From positions 27,458,307 to 27,522,306 of the forward strand of contig CP099842.1 of the NCBI GenBank assembly GCA_030062745.1: a stretch of DNA of 64,000 nt, given 5' to 3'. Positions 11,059-23,510 of this stretch are shown here, one piece after another; positions within the stretch are counted from its first letter, which is position 1, and every line of letters starts with the position of its first letter. The stretch comes from Capitulum mitella. Its lineage: Eukaryota > Arthropoda > Thecostraca > Pollicipedomorpha > Pollicipedidae. The notes under the pieces are model-generated. The model was not told the DNA's origin, did no database searches, and saw only the letters and a program-made list of their open reading frames with translations. Made by a program: the position numbers and the translations under genes.

Positions 11059-11063
11059 GCCTA

Positions 11064-12899
11064 TTTATAAACAATGTCCCTGTTTTGTGCGACCTCAGGG
11101 TACAAAAAGTCCAAGTCCATTATACTTTTAATGACTCGTGGGCAATGTAAAATGCCTTATGTTTCTTTGACCCCTCATGACAAATATTTTGAATACTTCA
11201 AGCGTATTATGCACATTGACACATGGCCAATATTTGTGCAGGTTCTGGTGACGGGTCGAGGTCGAAATGAGGAACGACTGGACCGAGATGATGAATTCGG
11301 ACGTCGGTTGGTTGCAGTGTGATGTGCAGTCTACTAAAATGTCATATAGCCTTCAATCTGCCGCTTTAATTCGTGTCATGGTGTAATCTGACGCCCCGTC
11401 TTAAACCTTATAAAGACGATTTTAGCATAAAAACAACGTGGTAATATGCTGACTACTTATAGCGTAACACGCTTCCCACCTTGCCATTATCTTGCATCCA
11501 TGGACTTCAGAGACTTTGATAAAAACTTTGCAAAAATGTGCGCAATCGACGTAAAATTTGCTAAAAGTCTCACGTTGTTCCCTTTTCCTCAAAAAATGTC
11601 TCTAAAATTCATATTTACTGCCTCAGTCATGGCAGGTTCAGACCTCGCGACCCCCCCCCCCCCCTCCACCACCACCATTACTGGGCAGCAAGAAAGTCTG
11701 TGGATTCAATGTAGGGCTTTATAAGCGGATTTTGCAAAGTCTAATGTGTTCTAAACAATATACTGGCATCGCTGCATTGTGAGAAAGATAGAAGAGAAGA
11801 CCCATGTTTGCTTCGAGCAAGAGCAAGTCCATAAAAGCTTCGAAAGATCGATGGCTTTGCTTAAATCTTGTGGAACAAAAGGAGACGTTTTGAAGCTCAA
11901 ATTACGTGATACTTAACTGTCAACAGTGGTTGATGACTCTGTCGCATAATACTTCCGCTCCGTTGTTTTTATAAAATGTATCAAACGTAGCACGTCTCAT
12001 GGGCAAAGGAGCGGTCAGTTTTTCGTTAGGTATACGATACCTAAATTGACACATTTTCTTGAGCAAGAGTGTTGCGTATTTATCTTTGAGAGGAGCGAAC
12101 GACGGGGACAACTGAAAACGACAAATGTTTCTAACGGCCTTACTTTTAACACTAAATAACCTTAAACAGACCCGAGCTGTTTTTGGCTGTTGCATCGCCT
12201 TGCAGAGTCTGCGATCGGTTTCTATTGAAGACGTCTCTGCTCCATCGCTGCCGAGTGAATTGGTAAAACTTATAACGACGGTGCAGTACAGCAGATTACA
12301 ACATTTGCTTGCGACTTCCTCGCCGTATAAGCATTGGCTGCATATTTTTCATTTCCTTTGCTGTCAGGACACTCTGACATACTTCCCTTGAACTGCTTTA
12401 TTGGGTCGTTCACAGGATGCAGAAGTTCAGTAAGTTGTCATGTTCAAGCATACATTCACATGGCAACTTTCGCGTGCGCAGTCGGAGACCACGTGAAAAG
12501 AAAGCAAGCAAATAAAACCAAGCTGGAGATGGCCTACGCACCAGGCCACGCGCCAGGCTCAGCGCGCTTCCGTTTCGGATATAACGCTAAACAGCCCGGC
12601 TCTACAAATAACGACGCATGAAGAGACACGCCAATGTACGGTGTCCGGAATGCATGGTTATCGGTCCATATGCCCGAGGAGCTCCCATTCATTTGATGAT
12701 GCAAGCACTTTGAAAGATGACAATGAGACTGACCATCAATATCACGAGACCTCCCATTTCTCGAACTGGAACTCGCGCCCAACATCAAGGCAGATCTGAA
12801 ACCATGCAGCTGTTTTACGTGGCATCCGCAACACAATCACGGACCCATTCGTCTCGCCAGGGAGCGCTTCCAGCCAGATAAGCTCGCAATCTGCATCCA
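11064..12899. other. No gene seen; 14-base C run at 11651-11664
   Basis: Unique sequence with scattered short frames on both strands and no recognisable domain. The C run is followed by a short CCACCACCACC stretch. Confidence 0.4.
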
Positions 12900-13330
12900 T
12901 CCGCAGCAAGCGAAACTGGGCCGCAAGGACCTGATGTCGTTGACATGTCGTGCCAGACCGCCCAGATCTGCCGCCATCGATGACGCCACAGTAAGGCTCC
13001 ACAGACAAGAGCTTCTGGAGCTCTCTTCGCTCCCTGGACCGCCGACTCTGAACAGACCCTTAGCGATGAATCTTCCTCCCCGCGCCGCGCCGCGCTGCCT
13101 CAGCACGGTGGCCGGTTTTTGCGGCCGCCGACCGAGCGGCCGCGCCGTGAAGGCTGATGCCCCCCCCCCCCCACCCGCGGAGAAATTCACCACCGTGACG
13201 GACAGTGCGGGCAGCCTGGGCGGGCAGTCGGTGGCCGCCGCCGCGGCCGGAGGCGTCCCGACACCGGCCGGCGGCGCCGGCGACGGCCGAGGTCGACCAC
13301 GGCCCACGCCGAAAAAGGAAGCCTTTCGCG
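12900..13330. other. GC/CpG-rich island with 13-base C run
   Basis: High GC, most extreme over 13070-13310, with an uninterrupted C run at 13160-13172. Frames of 125-156 residues exist on both strands at once, which is expected from composition and does not support a gene. Confidence 0.5.
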
Positions 13331-13981
13331 ATAATGTGATTTACGGTTTTCTGCGGACGTGGGCTGGTTAGGGGATAGCCTGAAATGATGACCGACTGAA
13401 TGGGATATTTCGGAGCAGGCCATTTTTGCGGGCTCATCCTCGCCAGAAGCTCGTCGTACTAAATGGGTTGTAAAAAGCCTGCCCTGGTGCAATTATGTGC
13501 TAAGCCGTGGATGCGAGCCACGTGTCAAGAAGAAAAATGTACTAAAATGTGCTTTCCCGTGAATGTGTTGGTCCGTTATTGACCCTGCTTCTTCTGTAAT
13601 GTCCACCATGCTGGCAACACTTCACTGAAAGAACGTCTTCACAGAGGTCACCACCTTCGATGTGATGCTAAGCATGTGGATGGGAGAAATGCACAGCCAA
13701 GGCTTTGAAGATATTTCAGAGTTGGTTAATCTGCGGCTGCCAGGACCGCTATCAGCTGCGCCCACTCGCCCAATTACGCATCGCCAGAACACATCTTGTT
13801 AAAGCTGTAGTATGATGATGCGATGAAAATCTCATCTTCCCGACTTTATGAGCTATTATTTTCTGATTGAAAAGTCAGGGTTGATCTGATCATGGCAACA
13901 TCGCGATACTGAAAGATGTCAGAGATCTGGGCTCACAGAAAACGCATGGGATATGAAAAGGTCTTGGTGGGACCGCCCCGT
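13331..13981. other. No gene seen
   Basis: Unique sequence between the GC-rich island and the TTAA of the next element; nothing recognisable. Confidence 0.4.
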
Positions 13982-14680
13982 TTAACCCGGCCCCGACTGG
14001 GGGAAGCGGTTGACCGCCCTCCCCCCTGAGGTTTTTCCAAGACTGCGAGAGAATCAACAAGCGCAATGCCACCAACCTTTGTGTATCTTTTGCACGATCA
14101 TTTTTACATCCTGCGTTAAGATTTTGACCTCAGGTCAAGTCCGGTGTCTGACCTGGGCCAGATCAAGTGGACCTGTGTTCAAAAAAAGTTTAGTGCCCTA
14201 TAACTTTTTCGGAAAACGTGATATCACAGTAAAACTTTTGCAGATTAGAGATCTTGAAAGATGCAACAAATATGCTATCCCAGGTATTTCGGGATTTTCC
14301 GGGTCATTGACCTAACGTCAAGCCCATTTCCAAAGCATGTCGTCTTTTTTTGTAATTCGGTGGAATTTTTTTTACAACATTTTTAGTGTAGGGTGATGCA
14401 GACATCCATTTGCCGTCAGTGGACAAAGTATCAATGACCTCAAACCATTGGCCTGAGGTCAGGTCACGAATAATTGCGTTAAGCACAAATGCGCCGCCGT
14501 CAAAATCGTCGACGAATTACTCAGAACGAATAGGAAATGGCAGAATTGGTCGGCATAGTTGGGAGTAATACAAGGAAGTTCAGAAAGTTTCAGAAATGGC
14601 GTATTTTGGGTATAAACATACTTTCGCGAATAAGGCCCCGCCCGTTGTGTAGATTGATAACTAATGACTTCTTCCAAAAT

Positions 14681-15886
14681 TTAACCCTTTTCCCGAAGGG
14701 CTAGACGATATGGTCGATTCCCGGCAGGGGGGGGGGGGCGGATTCAGCCCCCCCTGGGATCTCGAGAACTATACATCCGATGTCATCGCAACAAATGGCA
14801 ATCGATTTGCCATGACGTAAGCTACACTTTTATAAAAAGAAATTTTCCGAATTTTGAAAGCGGTGGATACAGGAGGGGAGGCAAAAATATCGAAATTAGG
14901 AGTATTTTTGGACTTCTTATAATTTCGTTGTTTACGAACTGTTTTCGATGAAACTGGCATGAATCGAGAGACTATGGATGGGATTTTTACCATTGATACA
15001 CACATCCGAAATTTTGAAGAAATTCATAGGCGTCCACAGGCTTTCAGAAATAGGAAGATTAATTTTTTAACAACTGAATGAATAAAAAGGTCAAAAACAC
15101 TTTTTTGGCTTCTGCTAGTCATCTTAGGCTGAATAAGTACAAATCGCATTACATTGTTTGTATAATGCTAGCAAAGGCGGTGCCAGGGACATGAAAAAAG
15201 GGGAACTGCCATGGTCACACGTTCTTCAAATCGACTTGTGACTTTTAACCTTAAATGACCTGCAGTGACCTTGGAGTCACTTGAAATGATCTCATGTGCA
15301 TGTAATATTATCTGTAAACGTTTCCAATCATTTGAATTTACTCTATTTCAAAAATTCCATTTTACGGCTGTTGTGATATAGGGTACGCGCACTGACGTTT
15401 TAGGTCATATCTCCGTGACCCGACCTGATATCAAGCTGAAACTAGATACACAAGTAGAGGGCACCATTCTACGTCATATAGATTCCGGGTTTGACATTTG
15501 AAAAAATAGCTCCGAAATCACTGCTATAAAACCAAATCTTAACTTTTGACCTTAACCCGACCTTGTAAAGTAACCTCAGATAAACAAAGTTGCACCTGCA
15601 CGTTGCCCAACTATTTTGCTATTCACCCGTATAACGTTTTAAGTTCTATCTTTAAAACGCTAGTTCTGGCAATCGTTTTCCTTTTACCCTGAACAGGGCC
15701 AAAAATGTCCTGAGGTTTGTCCCAAAAACGTTGCCTGGCCCCGCCCCTATGCAAAAAAGAATTTTGAAATTTTGTCACAGCACATAGAAAGAATAGCTAG
15801 GAAAAGTCACCAAGTTTCGTGAAGCTGCTTCAAAAAGCCTGGAATTGACAAGCAAAAAACCCGAGGGGGGCCGGGTATAGGGTTAA
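14681..15886 (-). mobile_element. Family A TTAA element, copy 2, nested in family B
   Basis: Flanked by TTAA (14681-14684 and 15883-15886). It is the reverse complement of 2143-3365 over nearly its full length, with the same internal landmarks: G-run end, AGGTCA-type motifs, and the GCCTGGCCCCGCCCC motif near 15730. The uninterrupted site is preserved at TTAA 63290-63293 in the other family B copy, which proves insertion. The right-hand G/C palindrome is shorter than in copy 1. Confidence 0.88.
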
Positions 15887-16679
15887 ACATGAGAAAACAA
15901 AACAAAAAACGTTACAATTGAGGAATATCACATGGAAAGGCCTATGCCGGGAAAATAAAAAAAAAATGCTTCCCGTCATTTTGTGCCGCGTTCGGTTATG
16001 GCACCCGCCGGCAGTCGGCGCAGAAATCGCCGTGTCTTTAACTAAACGGTTCGACGCACATCGTAAACAAATAAGAGAAATTAGGCGTCTATCACCATTC
16101 GCGGACTTTTACCTGTTTATTGGTGCCTTTACCTAGACCTTATTAATCACAGCCCTTGAGATCCAGGCCGCTTCTCGGTTTCATGCAGTCGGTTGTGAAA
16201 GAAGGTGTATAGGACGTAAATGGCTTACATATTACCCAAAACTAAAAATGGGACCAGTTTCGAGCTCCACTTGTCACAGGCGCCGATCCGGAGGGGAGCG
16301 ATGGGGGCGATCGCCCCCCCCCCCCAGGCCTGAGAAGGGGTCCCTCTCGGGCTGGCCCGGAAGGGGCCCCTCTCAAACTCAAAAGAACCCCGAAGGGGCC
16401 CTGTATGAGCTTTACGGGGTCTCTGTAGAAACGTGACGGGTTTTGATTCAGTCAGGGAGGCCTCTTGGAGGGTTAGATGACCCCTGAGACGCATAAAAGG
16501 GTCCAGGGGCGTAGCCAGGGGGCCCTAGGGATCACAAGATAGGACAAACCAGGACCATCCGAAATGTTTGAAGACAGCTCATCTCCACTGAGGTTAGAGG
16601 AAACTACTCTTGTGAAAACCAAAGCCACGCAAAAATGTTTTAAGAACGGTAGACAACAGAAGACAAAAGATGAAATATA

Positions 16680-17170
16680 TAGATCCAAGCATATAGAGGG
16701 GCCATATAGGCTTGTAGGGGGGCCCATACCGGCTTGTAGGGGCCCTTGCCGGCCTGAAGGGCCCCTGCAAGCCTGTTGGGACCCCTGCTGGCCTGAAGGG
16801 GTCCCTTGCTGGCCTGCAAGGGGTACCCTAGGAAGCTGCCGGCCTGCAAGGGCCCCCGCATGCCTGCAGAAGGACCCTTTTGGGCCCCTTCCGGCCTGCA
16901 AGGACCTCCTGCCGGTCTGTACGGATCCCTGCCAGCCTGTGGGACTCCTGCCAGCCACGGAAGGGCCCCGGTTGGCCTACAGAGGGAACCCTTGCTGTCC
17001 TGTGGGACCTTGCCGGCCTATAGGCCACCTGCCGGTTGATAGGGGACCTCTGTATGTCTGTAGATGGCTCCCTGTCGACATGCAGGAGCCCCTACTGGCT
17101 TGTAGGGACTCCCTGTCGGTCTTTAGGGCCCCTTCCGGCCTGTGAGGCCTCTGCCAGCCTTCGGAGCGCC
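16680..17170. repeat. GGCCTGYAGGGGCCC degenerate tandem array
   Basis: About 15-20 imperfect units of roughly 25-30 bp, each with a GCCGGCCTG(T/C)A core followed by a GGG-CCC palindromic block. Part of the GC-rich insertion inside family B. Confidence 0.8.
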
Positions 17171-18250
17171 CCTGCTGTCCAGGGGTCTACGTAAAGTAGG
17201 GAGAGGGCCCACCGCTGGGCGAGGACCCGAATTTTTGTGGCTGCCTGCACCCCTGGAACGACTCATAAAGCTACCAAAGGGTCCCTGAGACCACAACAAG
17301 GCCCCAACACGGCAGATCGCCCCTGAGTCCGCCAGAAAGGTCACAGGGCTCCTGAAACGGCCAAAATGAGGACTGACTCTATGCAGGCCAAGGGCTGCAT
17401 AGAGGCCCCTGGAATGCCATAGGGGCCCCGAATGTGTTTCACTAACCTGTATGAAAGCTGAAGGTTCCTGATGCAGGCAGAGGGCCTCCGGGAGGGTTAA
17501 TGAGACCCTGAGACGGCAAGATGGCCCCTAAGGTAGGTAGAAAGGCCCTGGAACTCTCGAAGGGTCCCTGGGACCGCAAGAGGGACCCCGACGCGATAAA
17601 AGGCTGATGAGACCGCTTCAAGTGTCATAGAGGCCCCTAAGACGGAAGAAATTTAAAAGAGTGCCTAGCACAGCGTAAGGAGACCCTGGCCAGCCAGAGG
17701 AGCCTCCTGAACAGGGATTCATCAATGACCTTTTCAACTCCGAGAAGGGCCAAATGGGCTACATTGGCCTTTCTGAAAATCTGAAAGGTCCTTGATGGAG
17801 TCAGGAGGACTCGGGAAGGTCAGGTGTGTCCTGAGACGGCAAGGCGGGCCCCTAAACGGCAGATGGCCCCTGAGACCGCCAAAAAGGTGGGAGGGCCCCT
17901 GCGAGGCAAAGGCGATAAGAGGACCTCTTCGACCGTACGAGCGCTTTGGACGGACAGAGGGCCCCCGAATGTGTATGGCGGGCTTCTGGAATAGAAAAGG
18001 TCCGTCTGAGACTGCTAGTGAGGCAACGGCTGCCAGACATACCCTATGTAACAGAGGAAGACCAGCGATACTTCCATGGAGAGTACCAGAGACGTTCAGA
18101 AGGCCCATGGCACTGCACTGGAGTCCTGAAATCGTCCAAAGATCTTTTGTAAAGTTACAGTTCTGCCAGAGGGCTCCTGAGACGGAAAATATGTTCCCCA
18201 GAGACGACGAGAGGGGCTCCTAGGACAACAAGGGGTCCACTGAGACTGCC
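17170..18250. repeat. CCTGAGACGGCAAGAGGGCCCC degenerate array
   Basis: A second repeat type in the same insertion: units of about 30 bp containing (C)CTGAGAC(G/C)G(C/A)AA and GGGCCCC, more diverged than the first array. The change of unit near 17170 suggests successive amplifications. Confidence 0.65.
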
Positions 18251-18423
18251 AGAAGTCAGTGGATCCCAGACCCAGACCCCAGTCAGTCACTGCCAGAACC
18301 AGAAATTTTCCAACGGTGCGCTTATTTTTATCGTACAACTAGCTGTTCGTGAGCTAGAGGGGGCTGTCAAGCCCCCCCCAGTCGAGCGTGGTCGGCGCCG
18401 ACAACCAGTTGAGCGCGGGTTAA

Positions 18424-19510
18424 GTAGAGCATGGCTGGAGATCCTGGTGGTAGAAAGAGCCTTCTCTCCCCCTCCTTCGCCCAGTTTTCAGAGATGTTAA
18501 CGTTAAACGTTGGTAATGCCTGGAAAGGAACGGTCTGAAGCCCTATTCAGGCCCCCCTCCCCAGTACTTTTTGGGAATCTCCACCATAAGGTAGGATTGA
18601 AATACGACGGATCTTCTAATTTGGGCTATCGTTTTGCTTTTTGTAGTGCCTTCGCTGGATCCCACGTCACATTACATCCAGATCGCATTGCTGTTTCAGG
18701 TTTGCGTTTTCATGTCATAATCTTATAGCACGTTCATGGAAGAGGTGACAATAATGCTACCTTTACGATATGTCCACAATTATGTCCAAGGACCACAGGC
18801 TGCTCTTTTTAATTTTGGTGAGCTGCACTGAATTCATCGTCTTGGGATGGATGTAACCGTCATCTAAAATATGCAGAACAGTAGTGACAATTATTTGCAT
18901 TTCCCGATGCAATGGACTGCTATATCACTTAAGCTTGTTCTAATTTTAAAATATTTGCAATTTAGAGGCCGTTGCAAAGTCCTGACGGTTTTATCTCTAC
19001 GTCATTTTAAGGTTTGTTATGGCGTGCTTTTCACGTCTGGATGGAAGGCTCAGTACTTCGAACCGACGAACTGCATCGTGAAACAAGGAATGAAACTGAA
19101 ACCTACCCAGATTTCGTACTCATTATCCCAATTTTGCAATTTGCTCAAGTTAGCTAGTTCGAAATGAGGGCGAGCTAATTCGTGAGCATTGAGAGCTGAG
19201 ACCTACAGTAGGGGCATGGGCGGCGTTGGAGCCTTGTAAACGGGCATACAAGTCTTGAACTTTTCCGTGTGTGGCACTCCTCCTTTTAAACGTTGTTTTA
19301 TTGCTTCAGTGTTCCTTGGAGCAATGTTCATGATTTGCCGTCGCCGTCGTTTGAAGAGTTTCGTCTATGCTTTTTTCATCGCACCTTTTCAAGAATTCCG
19401 CCAAAAGCCATGGCATAAAACTGAAGTGAATGCGTATTCCACCCAGGACTTACCATGTGATACACAATAAAAAAACATAAACCAAATGCCTTTGTTGAAA
19501 AATTAACTAA
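18424..19510. other. No gene seen
   Basis: Unique, AT-richer sequence with no recognisable coding or repeat structure. Confidence 0.4.
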
Positions 19511-19514
19511 TGCG

Positions 19515-20400
19515 GCACCAGCAGCGCACCCAGGATTTCCCGGCGGGGGGAGTCTAGGCCTTCGGTCTCCGGAGGCTCCAATTTCAAGTGGCCTCCCGTT
19601 CGGCTGTATGAAGCACGTTTGCTTCGCGACCAGCCGCAAGCTTGGGACTTTCCTTAGTTCAGGGAGGGACTAGGTTTTCGGCCGGGGAGGGGGGCTCCGG
19701 TTTCACTGGGCTTCCTCCTGCAGCTGCCTCTTTTGCTTTTGTTTCGTAATCGCGAGCAACGAACAATGAACGAAGATAAAGATTTGAAAAAGTGGGGTTC
19801 GAAGATGCAAAGGTTCGTACAGACGCACAAGGGCCTTTGAGACTGGCCTGATGGACATTCACTGGCCCGCAAAGGCCCCTCTCCAGGACGGTAGAGGGCC
19901 CCTTTACAGGCTAACAGAGGGCCCCTTTACGCGCTAACTGATCACACATCTAAAGCCCAACGGGGTGTCCTGTTGGCTTGTAGAACCGGCATCTTGAAGC
20001 CTTTTAGAAGTCAGCAGTATGTCGTCTGAAGGTCCGTAGGGGGGCCATTTACAGGTTGGCATGGCCCCTTTAAAGGCTAACAAAGACAACCTTAACAGAC
20101 CTAAATGGGTCCTTTACGGGCCTCCAGGGGTCTACAGGTCCATAGGCGGGCTCTTTACAAGCCAGTAGAGGACCCCTCTCTGGGTAATCAGGGAACCCTT
20201 TACAAGCCAGCAATGGGCCCGTTTCTACAGGCACGCCGGGGACCGCAGGACGACACAAGACCCCTTTACAGGATGGCAGCGGCTCCTGAACAGGTCGATA
20301 GGCGGCCTTCACAGTCCGCCAGAGGCTTCTGCAAGCCGGCAGGGACCCTATTTACAGGCCGGAATGAGCCAGGTGGCAGGGCGCACCTGAGGACCTTACC
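19515..20400. repeat. Second GC-rich array, GGGCCCCTTTACAGGCTAAC type
   Basis: Degenerate units containing GGGCCCCTTTACAGG(C/G)(T/C) and GCCAGYAGAGG, clearest over 19860-20360. It is related in style to the arrays at 16680-18250. A GCGCACCCAGGATTTCCCGG motif near 19525 resembles the ends of hAT-type miniature elements, so this may be a similar element without a recognised partner end. Confidence 0.6.
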
Positions 20401-23150
20401 GGTCGGTTCCGTACAGTGTCTGGGACGCATCAGAGGAACAAAAAGCAGGACGGTGATTTGTAAATCCCGTGGTCCCGTACCGAGATGGGAGAGTGCCGTT
20501 TTCGCACGCGATCTGCCGTCCTGCACAACGCCCTGCTACCTGGCTTCCACGGCGTGCCCTTGCCGTCTTACAGGCGCGCACTGCAGCGTCATTGGGTGTG
20601 TGCCCTCCATCACTGACAGGACCTGGCAGTGTCATCTAGTCATGCTCCGTTTTATGTATGAGTTTTACTTGACATCGCCGCCGTCTGGCCCCTTCGTTAT
20701 TTTATCACCTCGACGATGGGCTGTAATAGCCACAAGCGCTTTATGGATTACCCCAATATATTTCTATGTCTACGTCTATTAACATCTTTCACATTGCAGT
20801 GGACACCTGTTAGTAGTGAAGTCTAAGCGAGTAAGTAGTATTTGGCTGAAAGGGCCCATAATTATGATACACCCCGCCCGAGAGCCCATTGCAGAGTGGT
20901 CAAGAAACCTTTCCGCGCCACTGGAATATACGGAATACACGGCTGGAAGGTGTGCACCCTTCAGCCCGAATCCGGGTCCGCTCCGCGCGCAGCTCGGAGG
21001 GAACCCTTCGGTGCTAGGAGAGGTGGGGTCTCCAGCCCCATAAGACCACCCTCCCATCCCCCGGGCGTACTTGTGTTTGACATACCTACAAAGTCGTAGG
21101 CTGTGATAACACTAGTGCTAATACACCAGTCAATTTACTTACGATGTGCTTCCATGAAATGGAGCGGTTTCGTTTCCGCCATGTAGAATTTGACCAGACC
21201 AACTAAAGCTGACTGGCTTATCCCACTCAGGAACTCATCGCTTACGCCATGGCAGTCTTGCATTATCAGGAGGCCGTCAAAAACCCATGCAATCCATGAG
21301 TTTCGCAAACCTACGAGGATTTCTGCGTAAGACCAGTTTGTTTGCACACGTCATCTTTGTCAGAACCTTCGTTGGCCGTTTCGCTGTAGTCTGTTAATTC
21401 CAACTGTATTTCTCCAGGTAATCGTGGTCTACTAAGCGCAGCTAGGTACGTTTTTTTAAGTAACAAATAGTTCTGAGTCAGCGTGACTGTATATGAAAGT
21501 TACGTTTTATTAAAACAATTTGTTCATAACTGGTTATGACAGCTATAGCTACGAACGGCTTTGAAATTTTAGAATGAAACTTGTTGCAAACTTAACAGTT
21601 TTCAAGATACAGCAAACTCACCTCCTAGTTGCTTTTCTAGTCGTCGAGATAAGCAAGATGCAACAGCGTTTTTGTTGTTTTACATTGTTTCCAAATAGAA
21701 AAAGAAGCACATGAAACGCAGTGGCGGCTTGTGGTCTTACAAGCACCTAAGCGCTATTTTGGCACCAAACTGTCTTTATAAGGCTGTCTGCCTTTTTTAC
21801 AATGTCTTCTAATAAAACATAAATGATATCCGACCCTTATCAGATCGACGTATACAAAAGAGACGAAATGTTACATGCCGCACCACCTTCGGTGCGTTGT
21901 CTCTATCTACAAAGAAACCCTGCACCAATTCCCTACTACGACGAAATTTTACGACAGATTGCTCGCGTCCAGCGCATGAGGTGGAAAGTTCCTTTCTTCA
22001 TTTTTTCCTTCTTTCTTTCTTTCATTTCTTCTTTCAGAAGGTTTCCCGCTTCGAAAGCTGCTGCGGGCATACGGTCATTGTTGAGTCAATTGTGCATAGT
22101 TCCAAAACATATCTAAATACATTTTATTCATTAATTACCCTACAAACACATGCTTTCCTCCGCCATTGACGCTAGCTCTTCCTGTCTAGCATCCTTCGTC
22201 GGTGAGCTCGATGGTAGCGCTGTCACGGCGGCGGCCAGAGGCAGTACTACGTCTCGCCTTACAAGGTCTCTGTCAGCTGCATTGGCGGCGGCCGACATGC
22301 AGTTTCACGGACGATCACACGATCTCCAGTATTACATGGCATTCTAGCGTTGGCTGAGGCGGGTGAGCTGGCTGCCTCTACGGCCGCCTAGTGCTTTGTT
22401 TGCGGGGCAGCAGGAATGAGGACGCGGGGCGTCGTCGGACGTCTTTGCGGGCGTGTTCCTGCTCTGTTGATGAACGCGGAACAAAGTGAGCACATTATCC
22501 CAGTTAAGTCATGTATTCAGTTCTGTAAACGGTGTTTTTATAGCCAAGTTACGTATGATTTCTATTCCGCATTTCCCGATACTTTTGGTGAGGCACGGCC
22601 TCGCTTGCCTCTAATGACGAGCCGCCATTGATGAAGAGAAATGTGAAAAAGCTTTCTTCATGATTTGGTGTCGTTACCTCCACCAGTACTTTTTCCATCG
22701 CAGACATGGTTGCCAAAAAGGTCGTTCAGCGAGTAAGGATCGTTTACATTGCCTACCATTGAGAGCCGTTCCTGAACACAAAAGAAACTGCTAAACGCAA
22801 AATATATTTAACGTTGGTATCGCCTTTTGAGAAAAGATGTCTTGGAATGTCGCTGCCTATCACATTGGACGAACGATGGCTTTGAGCCGCAGCTATATCG
22901 TTTTTAGACGACGCCATTCATTTTTAATTAATGAAGCTCTCCAGACCAGAGAAGCTGTTGGTCTGTCTGTCTGCCTACCTGTCGGGCAGCTGAGGTAAAA
23001 CAGGCAATGAGAGTCATTCAATTTAATTTTCACACTAGAAAACGGCAGCTGCGACGACAACCAAACGAAACAAGAGATGCTCATCGGGAAGCACCGGAAT
23101 AGTGGGACAATTAGGCATCGGGCAGAGAAGGTCACTGGACCGGACCTTCA
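20401..23150. other. No gene seen
   Basis: Unique sequence with short frames on both strands. A frame at 21823-22000 (+) has no stops for 59 codons before a pyrimidine-rich stretch, but there is no recognisable domain or clear splice site. Confidence 0.35.
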
Positions 23151-23510
23151 CACGACGAACGTTAGCAATGTCCGGGCGTCAGACTCCCCAGCACTGCGCG
23201 CCGGCCAAACGCTGGAGACGTCTCGTGATGCCTCACCCGAAGCCCTTGTGCGCGACATTCTGCAGAGCAGGCCGCCAGAGGTCAGCAGCAGGGATCTCGT
23301 CTGGCCGTGCCGGCCGGCGCCACGCAGGCGGGGCGGCGCCTGCGTCCCCGGGGCCGGTCGCCAATAGTCCCTCTCAGATGAACTTATCTTTGGACAGGAG
23401 GTGGGAGGCGCACCGCAATCACGGCGGCGCGGACCGACCCTCGGCCGCCACCCCCGGGGCGACCGGCTCACGTCTGGTGGACCGGAGCGTCGCACGTCAC
23501 CGCGTCACGC
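23151..23510. other. GC/CpG-rich island
   Basis: High GC with overlapping open frames on both strands (23102-23725 +, 23148-23495 -). No family is recognised, so these are treated as composition effects. Confidence 0.45.

Larger units (their letters stand above)
9789..11063 (-). mobile_element. Tc1/mariner transposon, full length but decayed
   Basis: Terminal inverted repeats at 9797-9819 and 11036-11058 share GGTCACTATGAAAT and a GACAAA block. Both are preceded outward by a GGC-containing stretch and a TA, as expected for insertion at TA. The total length of about 1.27 kb is typical for mariner-like elements. The whole span between the repeats is accounted for by one transposase reading on the minus strand, broken by stops and frame changes. 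No functional copy is present. Confidence 0.85.
16274..18296. mobile_element. GC-rich insertion built of degenerate tandem repeats
   Basis: About 2 kb present here but absent from the matching point of the other family B copy (near 62885 on the reverse strand), so it was inserted. It begins CAGGCGCCGATCCGGAGGGG, followed by a GGGGGCGATCGCCCCC palindrome, a pattern like hAT-type miniature-element ends. A second motif, CAGGGGCGTAGCCAGGGGG, lies at 16503, resembling the ends of the 60841-61166 MITE. The exact right boundary and target duplication are not resolved. Long open frames here (for example 16564-17145) come from repeat composition. Confidence 0.6.
13982..18423 (-). mobile_element. TTAA-flanked family B element, copy 1, with two nested insertions
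   Basis: The element is bounded by TTAA at 13982-13985 and 18420-18423, with ends TTAACCCGGCCCCGACTGGG and (reverse complement) TTAACCCGCGCTCAACTGG. Its sequence in order is 13982-14680, then 15887-16273, then about 18297-18423. Joined, these match the reverse complement of 62773-64000 almost end to end, giving an original length of about 1.2 kb. Two later insertions break it: a family A element at a TTAA (14681-15886) and a GC-rich tandem-repeat block (16274-18296). No coding capacity is seen. The TTAA target and CCC start suggest a piggyBac-type miniature element; this is inferred, as no transposase is present. Confidence 0.82.

Noticed and set aside
16564-17145. 193-codon frame with repeated Cys/Pro/Gly-rich motifs
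   Set aside because: It is the translation of a degenerate GC tandem repeat; similar frames appear on the other strand and unit length is not a multiple of three.
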